DNA of 64,000 nt, taken from Torreya grandis. Lineage: Eukaryota > Streptophyta > Pinopsida > Cupressales > Taxaceae. The notes under the pieces are model-generated. The model was not told the DNA's origin. It was given only the letters and a program-made list of their open reading frames with translations, and ran no database searches. The stretch is taken from positions 1,259,501 to 1,323,500 of the forward strand of contig JARHVA010002005.1 in the NCBI GenBank assembly GCA_037957365.1, read 5' to 3'. The position numbers were made by a program, and so were the translations under genes. This document shows, in pieces, positions 1-9,954 of this stretch. Each line of letters starts with the position of its first letter. The stretch's first letter is position 1.

Positions 1-220
1 TTATAAATGACTCCATAACAATAAGAATAGATAACTACTGCATCAATGTTGGAACTAATAACAAATTCATGTTGGTGATATTGTCTTTGCTTGTCATCTG
101 GATTTAGACCAGATTATGGAATGGCAGTTTATTATTTGATAGTTCGAAGCAATTGTAGATTAGTTACCAGAAGTAGTGGGATACAGGGTACAGTGGTATC
201 TGAATATGTGTATAGTTATA

Positions 221-355
221 TCTAGGAGAAGTGGGTACTGGTTGCAGGGTCTCATCCCTATACCCAAGTTTCCAGGTAATTACAAATTTATCTAGGAGAT
301 ATAGGTACTGGTGCAAGGTCTCATCCCTATACCCAAATTTTCTTGTAATTACAGA
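221..355. repeat. Two-copy tandem repeat, ~70 bp unit
   Basis: Two adjacent copies, 221-290 and 291-355, both start TCTAGGAGA and share the core GGTCTCATCCCTATACCCAA followed by a TAATTACA tail. They differ at scattered positions and by small indels. The repeat lies downstream of the OTU gene's 3' end. I see no coding role; bases 1-845 otherwise hold nothing recognisable. Confidence 0.75.
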
Positions 356-825
356 CTGTAGTTATAGAAGATCATTCAAAATCTGATTAGTGTGGATTAT
401 GTTCATAAGATAGTCATTTATACTCCACAAGGGTTTTCAACTTGGGATAGAACTTGTATATTAGAAGTCTTTTCTTTAGACAATACAAAATTTGAGAATT
501 GGAATACAGTAAAGGACGAAGGAAAACATCTATATCTCGGCGTGCTTCTGATAGACAATTCTATTCCAATATTTATTAACTTGGGGTAAAACAAATTATA
601 ATCATTCCTATATTGATCTAATTTGAATGATACTTCTCTCTCTCAGCTTATCTTGGCAGGCATCTAGAGACTACAAAAAGGGTTTGCCTCTACATAGTGT
701 GAGGCTACATCAATGAAGTTTCTCAAACTTCATAATGAATTAATAGGTGTATAGGTTAAAAGGGCTTGCCCTTTGACTCAACTCAGACTTATTATGGCTG
801 TATTTGAGAACAACAGTCCTTCAAA

Positions 826-831
826 TTTATT
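826..831 (-). promoter_or_regulatory. Candidate poly(A) signal of the OTU gene
   Basis: On the minus strand the hexamer AATAAA lies 15 bases after the TGA stop at 848-846. The match is exact, but the background is AT-rich and such hexamers arise by chance, so its use is inferred. Confidence 0.35.
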
Positions 832-845
832 GAATTTGACTGAAT

Positions 846-3800
846 TCAGTCATCGTGAATCTGCAAGGCATCATAATGGCCATTTCCAGTAAACAAAACC
901 CTGATAGGGTTTCCTTTCCCATAATTTTGGCCATACTCTGCAATAGCTATAAGACCATCAGAGTTCCTCTCATGCATATACACAGTTATTGGCATCCTGC
1001 ATCCATTCAAAACAAAAACAGTTATCATAGAAACAGAAAGCAATTTCTGTAATGACTGTTATAACTGTCCATCATTGATCAGATTGAAATCCAATGATAC
1101 GTAGATTTGTCTAATCAAACTCACTCCTGTTCTTAAATTTTTTCCAATGGCTCAAACTATGCTGTAACTAGTTCTGTTAGTTCCTCAAAAGTGTTAATTC
1201 CCAATGAATCTGATGTTACTTACTGGAGAACATGTGAAGCCATTATTAGTTCAGGTTCACCACCCCAAACATGTGGCTTTTTAATTTGTTCAACATATGT
1301 ATCGAAGTCTCCTTCTATGCACCTGCAAATAAATATGTTAGATATTCCATTCCTTACAGCAAGCTTGTATGCAGTTACTGAAAAGTTAACCTACACACAA
1401 GTTGCAAGCACTCACCATTCAAACTCTTCTTGTCTCTTTACCAATTCATCTGCAACCTACAAATAACATACCAATTTTACTTTTGTACTTTAGTACCAAC
1501 CCTTCATCAATTTCATTTTCCTCCATATGGATAGCAAAGGAAACTCTTAAAAGAAAAATGAACTATAGATAAGATTACAAACTTTCCTTGGCACACAACA
1601 TCTGCCAGTTATTTCATGAATAGAAGCAGACATTTAACTCACACTGTGGGACCGAGTTTGTATTACCTCAAAGAGAGCATACAGAGTAGACAATACATAC
1701 CCTTTATGTAATCTTAATGGAGGCAAACAAAATAGAACGAACCTAATGGTCTGTATTAGTGCCAAATGAAAGAACAGTCACTAATAAGCAAAATGTTCAA
1801 AGAACCTAACGGTCTATGTATTAGAGTGCAATGACTGAACAGAATCGTTGATATGCAAAAAGTAGAAAGAACCTAATGGTCTTTGTATTAGAGCACAATG
1901 ACCAAATACTAGTCATTAATATGCAAATAATGCCAGAATAATCAAGTGCCACTTGTTTCATTAACAGAACATTTTAAACCAGAGATTTCAACTAAGCATT
2001 CAAACACAAAGATGGATTAAAAAGCAATACTATATTCTACACCAACAAAACTTCCTGCAAAAGGTTATAACAAATTATTTGCAAGAAAAACTTCTTAACC
2101 ATAGACCAAGTTGTAATTGCAATCATAAACATGCAACATAACACACAAGCAAGATTCTTGTGTCTAGGAGACCAAAAAGATTGTATCTAATGGCTTACTG
2201 AAGCTCGCAAATCATCTGCTAACTTTCTCTGAGTACCCTCATCTGGAGCATCTTCTCCTCTTCTCAAGCAAGAACCATGTGCAACTGCTCGAAATAAACA
2301 TCTCCCATCACCCGGCACACCTACACAAGTCAAAATTTATATGAGAAAAGTTGTATCAAATTGCAACATACACAACTACACCCTCAACATACCTTTTTTT
2401 TTTTTTTCCAAACCAGGCCATTGACTTTAAGTACAAATAATGACAGGAAACAGCATTTATGGTATAAATAAATACAGTATTAGTTCCCCAACAGGCTGCC
2501 ATTAAATGAATAGCACAAGTTCCCAACATTTGGCTCTATGTGACTTTTGAAGAAATTGAATCTACCTGACCATAGATAAATTAAAGATTAATGGTATATC
2601 ACTGACAAGAATCAATGCAGTGGCATCAATATAATGCCACCACATATATCTATGGAATCCATGCCTAGAAACTCTTGTAATTCCAGGTAAGTCAAAATCA
2701 AGAACTTGCTATCTGTATGATTTAATAGCAAGCATCATATATATCCAAGAAATTATATTACCCAAAATGCCTTGGATAAGGATTTTAAAGGCATTGACTA
2801 AATCAAAGCTTTTAAGGAAAGAAGTGGATTCTGGAAGATCCCCGAGGGCTATTCAGCTTATGACCTTGATATTCCATATGTTTTCGGCCTCAATACCATT
2901 GAAATACATTTTTGGTCTATCAACTGTAATCCATATCTTTCCCCTGTAATTGAAAAATGCGTTCAATTCATACACAATCCCTTACTTGGAAGATAAAGAC
3001 ATTCACTAGGGGTTGTTCCACCCTCCTAATAATCTTCACTTTTTAGGAAGAGGAATTAACCTCTTAACATTAGAATGATCTTAGAATCTAATGACTACAC
3101 ATATTATACTTGAAAAGGCCACTAAGACCACTATATGCAAGGGATCTCATAGGTTCAATTTTCATACTATAACAAACCACTTCTACCGTCTTCATTGATT
3201 TGCAGATATGGTATTTCTGTCATCAACTTTCTTAGCATGTCAAAGCATTTGTTTGGGATTGATCTTGAGAATGGAATAAAACTATAGACACGCAAGCTGG
3301 TGGATCAAGGCAGTTCTCTATGACACACAAGTAAATTGACATTTGTAGGCTTCAATTTTTAATTATTCTGATTTGCCTAACAATACCTCATCTCTCTGAT
3401 GGTTGTAAGTAGAGAAAATATTTCGTGACAGTCATACATGAATATCTGATTGGAGTAGACAAGCAAACATAACAGTAATCCATTGTGATAAGCTTCTCCT
3501 CCTAGGAAGAGAAAAAGAACCCCTTTACCATAATTCTAAAACTAGCGAGAAATCACCGAGAAACTGTAAAACTCGTGAGTTAAGAGGCCAGGTGACAAAC
3601 CTGCAAGGCAAATTTGCAGTACAGACTTGCAAAGTTGCAAGTACTTGCAAGCCCGTACTGCGAACTCGCCTGCTGCTGTGTGAATGCAGTAATCGCACAA
3701 AAAAAATCTTTTGCACTTTTGCATTCAATTTTATGCTTCTTTTTTTTTGTGGCTTTGTTAAAACACATTTGATCAATTACCAGTTTGCTGCGAAGCAATT

Positions 3801-5143
3801 TCAATCAGAATTGACAAATTTTGACAGAGATTTGAGTTTATTTTATGAATTTATATTTTTTTTTACTTGCAGAAAATTTGCCTAGATTTGCCGAGAGTTT
3901 TTTAGTAGAGTTTTTAAACCATAAACGAGTCTTAACATTGGACTGAATGTAGAATCCAACGAATAATCATATACTTAACAAGCTAACTAACGCCAATAAG
4001 TCCTTGGAAATTCAGAGGCTCAAATTTTTGTATAACTAGAACAACCACTGATCTATAAAATGATCGAGCTTCCAGAATTTCAAAGCATTATCTTGTGGAC
4101 TGAATAATACTCTAACCAAACAATAAACCAGGACAGTTCTTCATGAAAAAGACGGGACTGTGCAGTAAATAAAATATTTATTCTCAAACAGGCAGTATTT
4201 GTACATATAATCCTCCGCTCACAAGTGGAAGATATCATGGATATATATGAAGTAATCATTTACAGGTCAGAGAGGAAAAACATCAAAGAAAACAGGGATG
4301 TCGTTTAATCATTTACCCCTAATGCTTACCAGTGACAGAGTAATCAGTATAAACTTTCTTTCCATGTGAGGCCTTATCATCAGCAGCAATAAGGATTGCA
4401 TCATCATCTTCCACCCCACCATCATTAACCTCATCTAAAATAACAGCTTCGGCATCAGCCTGTACAGGAGGATTCAGGCTCGCAAAGCAAGCGCACACCC
4501 CAAAAAGCAACCAAGCCGAATGACTCCCATGCAACCACCTTGCAGGCCTCGCATCCCAAGTGGCATTCCAGGACCCCTCACAGAATCCCCCACCCACAGA
4601 AGCAGCAGCAGAACCAGATGAAAACCTCGTTGCACAGCTGATTGGCTTATCACCGCATTTCCCATGAACCCCAATGGAAGAGCCCTTAGATTTCACCTCT
4701 TCACAACAGGTCCTGCCATTACTGTCGCAGACCCTAATGGGTATTATCTTGTGGGTATCAGAAAAATGAGAAGAGGGAAGCAGGGCATGCCAGATGGATG
4801 CACCCACATACCCATTCCCATTCCCTGCAAGCAAACATGAACTGGAATGGTGTTGGGTCCTCCTCAGATTCGACAAGTGGCAACGCCCATCATTGGTAGC
4901 ATTGGAATGCCCTTGACCGCCCCTCTGAAAAATATTTCTAGGCAATAAAAGCAAGGTTTTAGGTTGTCTCTGGATATTTTTCCCAGAGCAATAACTGTTA
5001 TAACTACGACTGTGATTATAACTGTGACTGTAACTACATGTCAGATTTGGTGGAACTACAGAAGTTCTGCTTCGAATGGGCAGGCGAAAAAAGCCATATC
5101 CGAGCATGTGATTTTCTGCATTCAAACCTAACCCCAAAACCAT
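846..5143 (-). CDS. OTU4: OTU-domain cysteine deubiquitinase (OTU4-like), five exons
   Basis: Exons 5143-4330, 2320-2199, 1456-1416, 1322-1224 and 996-846 all have GT donors and AG acceptors, and the split codons join in frame to give 408 residues. OTU proteases cleave ubiquitin from substrates. Exon 2 carries the catalytic loop PGDGRCLFRAVAHG (Asp276, Cys279); exon 4 carries KPHVWGGEPEL; exon 5 carries MPITVYM, AEYGQNYGK and the catalytic His399 in GHYDAL near the C terminus. Residues 1-271 are a poorly conserved leader, rich in Ser, Asn and Gly, with a hydrophobic stretch around 209-222 followed by an acidic linker; this suggests a transit or membrane-targeting region as in Arabidopsis OTU4 (At3g57810), my closest recalled relative. 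The start at 5143 is the first ATG of the open exon. No frameshift or stop breaks the model. Family assignment is secure; the exact paralogue and the N-terminal start are inference. Confidence 0.9.
1739..1931. repeat. Three-copy ~65-bp tandem repeat in OTU intron 2
   Basis: Three units begin GAACCTAAYGGTCT at 1739, 1802 and 1869 (periods 63 and 67 bp). Each continues with TGTATTAG, then ATGACY-like and TAATATGCAAA-like segments. The array lies wholly inside intron 2 (1457-2198) and has no coding effect. The rest of intron 2 is featureless. Confidence 0.8.
2321..4329 (-). other. Intron 1 of the OTU gene (2,009 bp)
   Basis: The donor GTAAGC follows the split Gly codon at 4330, and the acceptor TGTAG precedes exon 2 at 2320. 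This intron is far longer than introns 2-4 (742, 93 and 227 bp). It holds a T-run near 2396-2408 and a palindrome-rich patch at 3535-3915, and no other recognisable feature. Confidence 0.85.
3535..3915. repeat. Palindrome-rich, possible MITE-like insertion in intron 1
   Basis: A patch of higher GC around 3590-3690 repeats the motif TTGCAA/CTTGCA and contains a perfect 16-bp palindrome TTGCAAGTACTTGCAA (3635-3650) and GCAAATTTGC (3607-3616). The outer ends (AAAACTAGCGAGAAATC near 3537, and on the other strand AAAACTCTCGGCAAATC near 3908-3888) are loosely inverted. A small terminal-inverted-repeat element is plausible, but no target duplication is clear. Confidence 0.35.
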
Positions 5144-5300
5144 TCTATAATCTCCTCCTCAGAACCATCAAGAAATACAAGCATTCAACAAAAGCCCTCC
5201 ATTTACAAGTCCAGAAACCTGTAATTGGGAATTTGGGTGTGTCAATAAAACGGCCAATCAACACAACAGTGATGATGGGTATTTAAATTATTATAAAAAA
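5144..5300 (-). promoter_or_regulatory. Putative core promoter and 5' leader of the OTU gene
   Basis: Read on the minus strand, a TATA-like tract (TTTATAATAATTTAAATA, about 5300-5280) lies ~140 bases before the start codon, followed by a GATTGGCCG CCAAT-type element. Spacing suits a short leader. It is predicted only from composition and position. Bases 5300-5560 upstream are relatively GC-rich and contain an 82-codon open frame with no recognisable product. Confidence 0.3.
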
Positions 5301-6026
5301 AGGGGTGGGAGAGACATAGTAGGATACGAACAGCTTGAAAAGATCCACGAAACAGCTAGACCGTTTCCCTCGGTACCGAAGTTGAGGCTCGGTCTCGGCT
5401 TTGTAATCCCGTAGCTAAATTTTACGTTGGAAAGCTCGCCCGCAGCTGTGCCGAACCTGGAAGATTGAGCCGCCTTTGAATCCATTTTTCCGAGAGATTT
5501 TTTTAATCTCAAATTTTCAGGAGATATTTTAATCTTCAATTTTCAACCCTTGGTTGAATATTAAAGTTAGGTTTGATTCTCAAGTGTTTGGTCGAGTTGC
5601 ACGTTGCTGTAGTTATTAAGGTTTTAATCATGTAGGTGTTCTAATTAATTATATAATTAGGTTGAATTGGTAAAATAGTTTGGACTCTAGTATATTAGTG
5701 ACGTTTATTATGATTGTATGTAGATTGTTCATTGTTGATCTTGACTTTTTATAGATATTCTCTTTATAGTTTGTATCTAGTATTAACTGGGTTATAGTGC
5801 AAGTCAAAAGTATTGTCCTAGTTCATAACTCAAATCAAAAGTATTGTTTTGGTTCATAGCTCTTTTCAAAAACGTTAACTTCTAATCTTTTCAAAAGTAT
5901 TTATTTTTAATAAAAAAATTAAAAATTTTAATGGATTTTAAATGTGATATTTAATCGTTATAACATAGTTTTTCTTCGTACTTGATGAAAGGGATCGAAA
6001 TAGTGATTGGCCATTTATTATAGAAA

Positions 6027-6655
6027 AAGTCATGAAGTCATTAATCAATGTGGGACCTTTCAATGAACGAAATTACATGATATATATGAGATAGGTACCT
6101 AAAAATTGATACAATTTGATTTTTTCCCAATAAATGTATTTAAGGTATCTATGCTAGTTATTTCGAATGGAGTAATCTACTTTGGTAGTTGATGGCACTG
6201 ATGGAGTGTAACAGCGTAAAATGTCAATAAAAAGGATCATCTTAAATTTGACATTCATTTGATTCATAGTAGGTTAGTTTTAACACCCATTTGACTTTCA
6301 CGTGGGAGTTTTTTATTTTTAATCTTGGAGAAGGTGATCCAAAAATTATGGTATCTAAGAGATACATTAGAGTTTGGACCTTTTTTTTTCAATGGAGATT
6401 TTTTGAGGTAGATGTTATTGAGTGAAATAAAAGTCCTCAATAACATCTCCGCATGAAATTCACATTCAAGATAGTGAAATCATTAATCAATGTGTTAGAG
6501 ATAAAATCCACCTCAAAATTGATATCTCTTAACGTTTTTCAAGTAAATATATTTGAGTTATTTGTACTAATTAAATCAATAAATGTAATTTACAATAACG
6601 ATCACAAATAGTGAAGTGTAATAGTGCAAGATGTCAAATAAACGTAACTTACATA
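6027..6655. repeat. Two diverged direct copies of a ~190-bp repeat
   Basis: The copies at about 6027-6225 and 6470-6655 share the start GTCATTAATCAATGTG (second copy A for G), the middle AAAATTGATA, then AAATATATTTGAG-like sequence, and the end AGTGTAATAGYG..AAATGTCAA. A third partial copy (TAGTCATTAATCAATAAATT and following) lies at about 9855-9935. It is probably a remnant of a small dispersed element. Confidence 0.5.
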
Positions 6656-6663
6656 ACAATTAG

Positions 6664-6695
6664 GATAGTGAAGTGTCATATTGTGACACACTATC
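6664..6695. repeat. Imperfect hairpin
   Basis: GATAGTGAAGTGTCA is followed closely by TGACACACTATC, forming an imperfect stem with a very short loop. It lies at the edge of the second copy of the 6-kb repeat and may be its terminal inverted structure. No function is inferred. Confidence 0.4.
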
Positions 6696-8189
6696 TTTAT
6701 ATTTGACATGCATTTAACTGTCATAAAGTAATTTCAACTTAAAATTTGAAATGTATGAAATAATATCTTGAGACATAAAATTTGAAATTTTTTTAAAATA
6801 TTTTTCAAACCCAATTCAATAATAAAAGACTAAAATTATATATCATTAATTAATAAAAAAAATTTAAAAATAATATAATTATTAATAATATTTAAATAAT
6901 CTTTAAAAAAAGATATTTTCGATAAATAAATAAATATACATAAATAATCTATACTAATTTAAACTATTATCATGAGACTGCTATAGAGTCCACAATTAAA
7001 CTAATTTAAACTATTATTACATTAGACTATAGGTAGCTGCTCTACAATCCACTATTCCACTACTATCAGAAATGCAAAAAGTTCGCTGGCAAAGAAATAA
7101 TTTGGCCACGTCACACGGCATAAAAATCGCATATTCCTGCATTGTCAGGTGAATAATATTATTCCTTGAATAATGCTTGGCTCAAACGTTAATGGACGTT
7201 GAAGGTGAGGGACCCTCTCGTATTAAGTTATTGTATTTGTTTTGTTCTTTCTTTGAAACATGGAATTTGACACCATGGCTTAGCTCATCACCCACATATA
7301 GTTATTTGACAAAATATATCATTTTGCAAATGGTAGGAGGTTTCACTTATTGACCACCAACTGGGTTAAGTGTGTTGGTTGCATTACACCTACCAAAAAC
7401 AAAACATATGTGCCAACACTGTTTAGTAAGGAAAGAAATTTGGCAGGGAAAGAAATTAAAGGGTGAGAAGTCTATAAAGTAGTTTTAATGGAAAGGGTTG
7501 TATTTTGATTGGTGAGGATGGTAGTTGTTTATGTCCATTGATCAATGTATAAATTTTTGTAGGTATTTGATACAAAGAGTCAAATGGTTAAGATCAGGGT
7601 CGTGCTCTGAGTGATTTTGATGGTATAGATGCTCTTTACTCATCGCTGCTTAGCCAAAGGAGCGAACTAATTTAAATGTATATTTACTCATCATTGTAAT
7701 CTTCTTTATATTTATTTTCAAAATATAGATTGAGATGCTAAAAAAATATACAAAAGAAAATTTATAAATATTTTTGATAAAATATAAATAAATAAATAAA
7801 ACGTATTAATTGTATCCACTTATATTCAAATTTTAATTTTAATAAACATATAAAATCAATTATAAATATTTGTATTATTTTTCAAATTAATTATTATTGT
7901 TTTATTATTATTATAAAATAAATCATTTTAAAATAATTTAAATGTACAAATAAAAATTTTATAAATAAAAATAATATAAAAATATATTAATTGTCAAATA
8001 AATTATTTTAAAATAACTTAAATAAAAATAAATAAATATCTAAAAAAATGATAATCTAAAAACATGTTGATTGAATGGAAAAAAATCTATGCACTTGTGC
8101 CTACCCCTGTTGATGAAAACCAACATGTAGTAATCGATATTATAAAAATATTTGTATTCATCAGTGCAAAAATATTGTATGTATCAATT

Positions 8190-8490
8190 GTTCTTATAAT
8201 CTGGGATTTTCTAACCCTAGGCTCTACCAGAGATTATCACATTGAGAATAATCTGAGAATCACTTTCGACAATCAAATCCTTTCGACCATGATCTAAAGC
8301 TACTTGAATACCTCTTGGCACCGCCCGAGCTTTTAACATATTATTTTTCTCTACCCTTGGCTCTCGAGAGAAGATTAGAAGAGGTTGGCCATCATTGCCA
8401 CAAAATACTCCACCAACTCTTGCCTTGCCTGGTTGCCTTTAGAGGCCCCATCAAAGTTCATTTTAATTTTGCCTTTCTTTGGGGCCCTTC
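8190..8490 (-). pseudogene. LINE RNase H fragment
   Basis: Read on the minus strand from about 8485, the sequence gives KMNFDGASKGN, the first-Asp motif of the plant LINE C-terminal RNase H, then after frame changes a segment matching the family's second half, including the DLIVESDSQIIL block (about 8280-8240) with its catalytic Asp. The domain is broken by frameshifts, and the rest of the LINE is missing on both sides. In plant non-LTR elements this RNase H sits after the reverse transcriptase and assists second-strand synthesis. It faces the opposite way to the LINE fragment at 8.9-9.7 kb, so the two are separate insertions. Motif match is direct; the LINE attribution rests on similarity to the same motif in the 41.3-kb LINE here. 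Confidence 0.65.
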
Positions 8491-8939
8491 AATGTTGATT
8501 TGGTCTCTCTTGCTTCTCTCTGCTAGTGCCAAGCCCCTTATCAGGTAGATATAATCTAATTTTTTACTATGGAGATTATAAATAATATTATTTTAAAGTT
8601 TAACTTCATTTTCATTATAAATTTTAAGGTTTTGGCTTTAAATACTAAAAACATTAATGGAACAATTAAATGAAATAACTCTTTATAATTATGTCGATAA
8701 GCATTTTACAATCACATATGGGGGATGGTGGTGGAATGTAATATCTGTAGATGTTAATAATTAATAGCTTTCTAAAATTTGATGTTCTATCATATGACAA
8801 TTTATACCTTAATTTTGACATACATTTAACCTTTTCTATGAAGGTAAATAGAAAAAATCTAAAAACATCTAATCACAAACAATTTCAGAATTAAGGACTC
8901 AGTTCCATATGAAATCATCTTTACTAAAATAGGTTCTTT

Positions 8940-9690
8940 CAAGGCAACCACTATAACAAGGCTATTATGTTATTTGAAAAAAATAGAAAATATGAAGACC
9001 AACATGTGTCTAGGGCCACAAGAGATGAAGAGTTGCATGGGAATAACGACACTTGTATGAAGCATAACCACAAGTGGATGAATAGATGGGATATCGACTT
9101 AACTAAATATCCAATCTATAATAAAGACATAAAAATATGTGAATTAAAGTTTAGAATGGTAATGCGGATGAAGGAAACAAGAAAAAAAAAACAACTATAT
9201 TTCAATGTTCAACCCAACTTATGAGCATAGTGAAAAAATATACGTAGGGGTTGAAATTAAATGGGGGAAAAGATCCTTATTGCTCAATTGAGGACTAGCT
9301 CTCACAGGGTTAGATGCGAGATACGCAGATGGATACTCCTAAGGCACAATAAGAAGATAATGTTTTTTGTTTTTTGTACCACAAGGATGGTCAAAATAGA
9401 GGAGCACTTCATCTTTGAATGTACACAGTACACATACATACAAGCCAAATATGTAGAAACTCTAAGAGTTATCTCCATGGTAGAAATATTTGAGGAAAAA
9501 TAATAAAAGGTTGGAGAAAATGTTAACCCTAATTAGCAAAAGACAAAGCAACCTTCTAAAAGATATCTTGGGTTCCTAAAATGTTTGAGCGGTTGGAGCA
9601 ATCAATGTAATCAATGGTCCCATAGATCGTTCAAACTCGTGGATGTAATTAAAACCATTTCATTTCATTTCATTTCAACTATTATATGGA
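8940..9690 (+). pseudogene. LINE 3'-end fragment with Cys/His zinc-binding motif
   Basis: The open stretch at 9261-9503 encodes the C-terminal LINE signature: QLRTSSHRVRCEIRRW, then a FCTT segment and HFIFECTQYTY. Together these form the RxGSHxLxxExGRW / HFLxxCPxY pattern that follows reverse transcriptase in many LINEs. Upstream 8967-9224 is a fused, frame-disturbed segment that is probably the preceding linker. The copy ends about 9655-9680 in four TTTCA repeats, the kind of simple-sequence 3' tail left by target-primed insertion. The reverse transcriptase itself is absent, so this is a 5'-truncated insertion. It belongs to a different LINE family from the RNase H-bearing one at 14.8-42.3 kb. 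Confidence 0.65.
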
Positions 9691-9954
9691 GAGAAAAAAT
9701 CTTCGTAAGATAAGTCAATCAAAAAATCATAATATCTTGGGCACACGGTGGAATTTAGAGCCACCCTCCGTCCCCCGCTTTTTTTCTAGAAAGAGTTTTT
9801 GGAGTCCGACAAAGTAATATAGCTAAATTGAGGTCGTCAATACCCTGTCAACCAAAAAATTAGTCATTAATCAATAAATTAAAGATAAAAACCTCTAAAT
9901 TAATATCTCGACATTTTTTAAACAAATATATTTAATTTTTTTAAAAACATAATC

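Larger units (their letters stand above)
5561..8050. other. AT-rich intergenic DNA, no gene seen
   Basis: Apart from the repeats listed separately (6027-6225, 6470-6655) I see only AT-rich sequence. The part between about 6740 and 7000, and again 7680-8050, is nearly pure A/T. No open frame here resembles a known protein. Confidence 0.6.

Noticed and set aside
1739..1931. OTU coding exon within the triplicated repeat
   Set aside because: The OTU domain is complete from the five assigned exons, and the repeat has no conserved frame.
3525..3885. Several overlapping open frames on both strands near 3.6 kb
   Set aside because: They lie within OTU intron 1 in a palindrome-rich patch; antisense symmetry explains the openness on both strands.
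5038..5286. Plus-strand 82-codon open frame overlapping the OTU first exon
   Set aside because: It is the antisense of OTU exon 1 and its promoter; the minus-strand exon is confirmed by splice sites and downstream catalytic exons.
5291..5539. Minus-strand 82-codon open frame just upstream of the OTU gene
   Set aside because: No family resemblance and it ends in the TATA-like tract; it may be leader or promoter sequence, so I did not call a gene.
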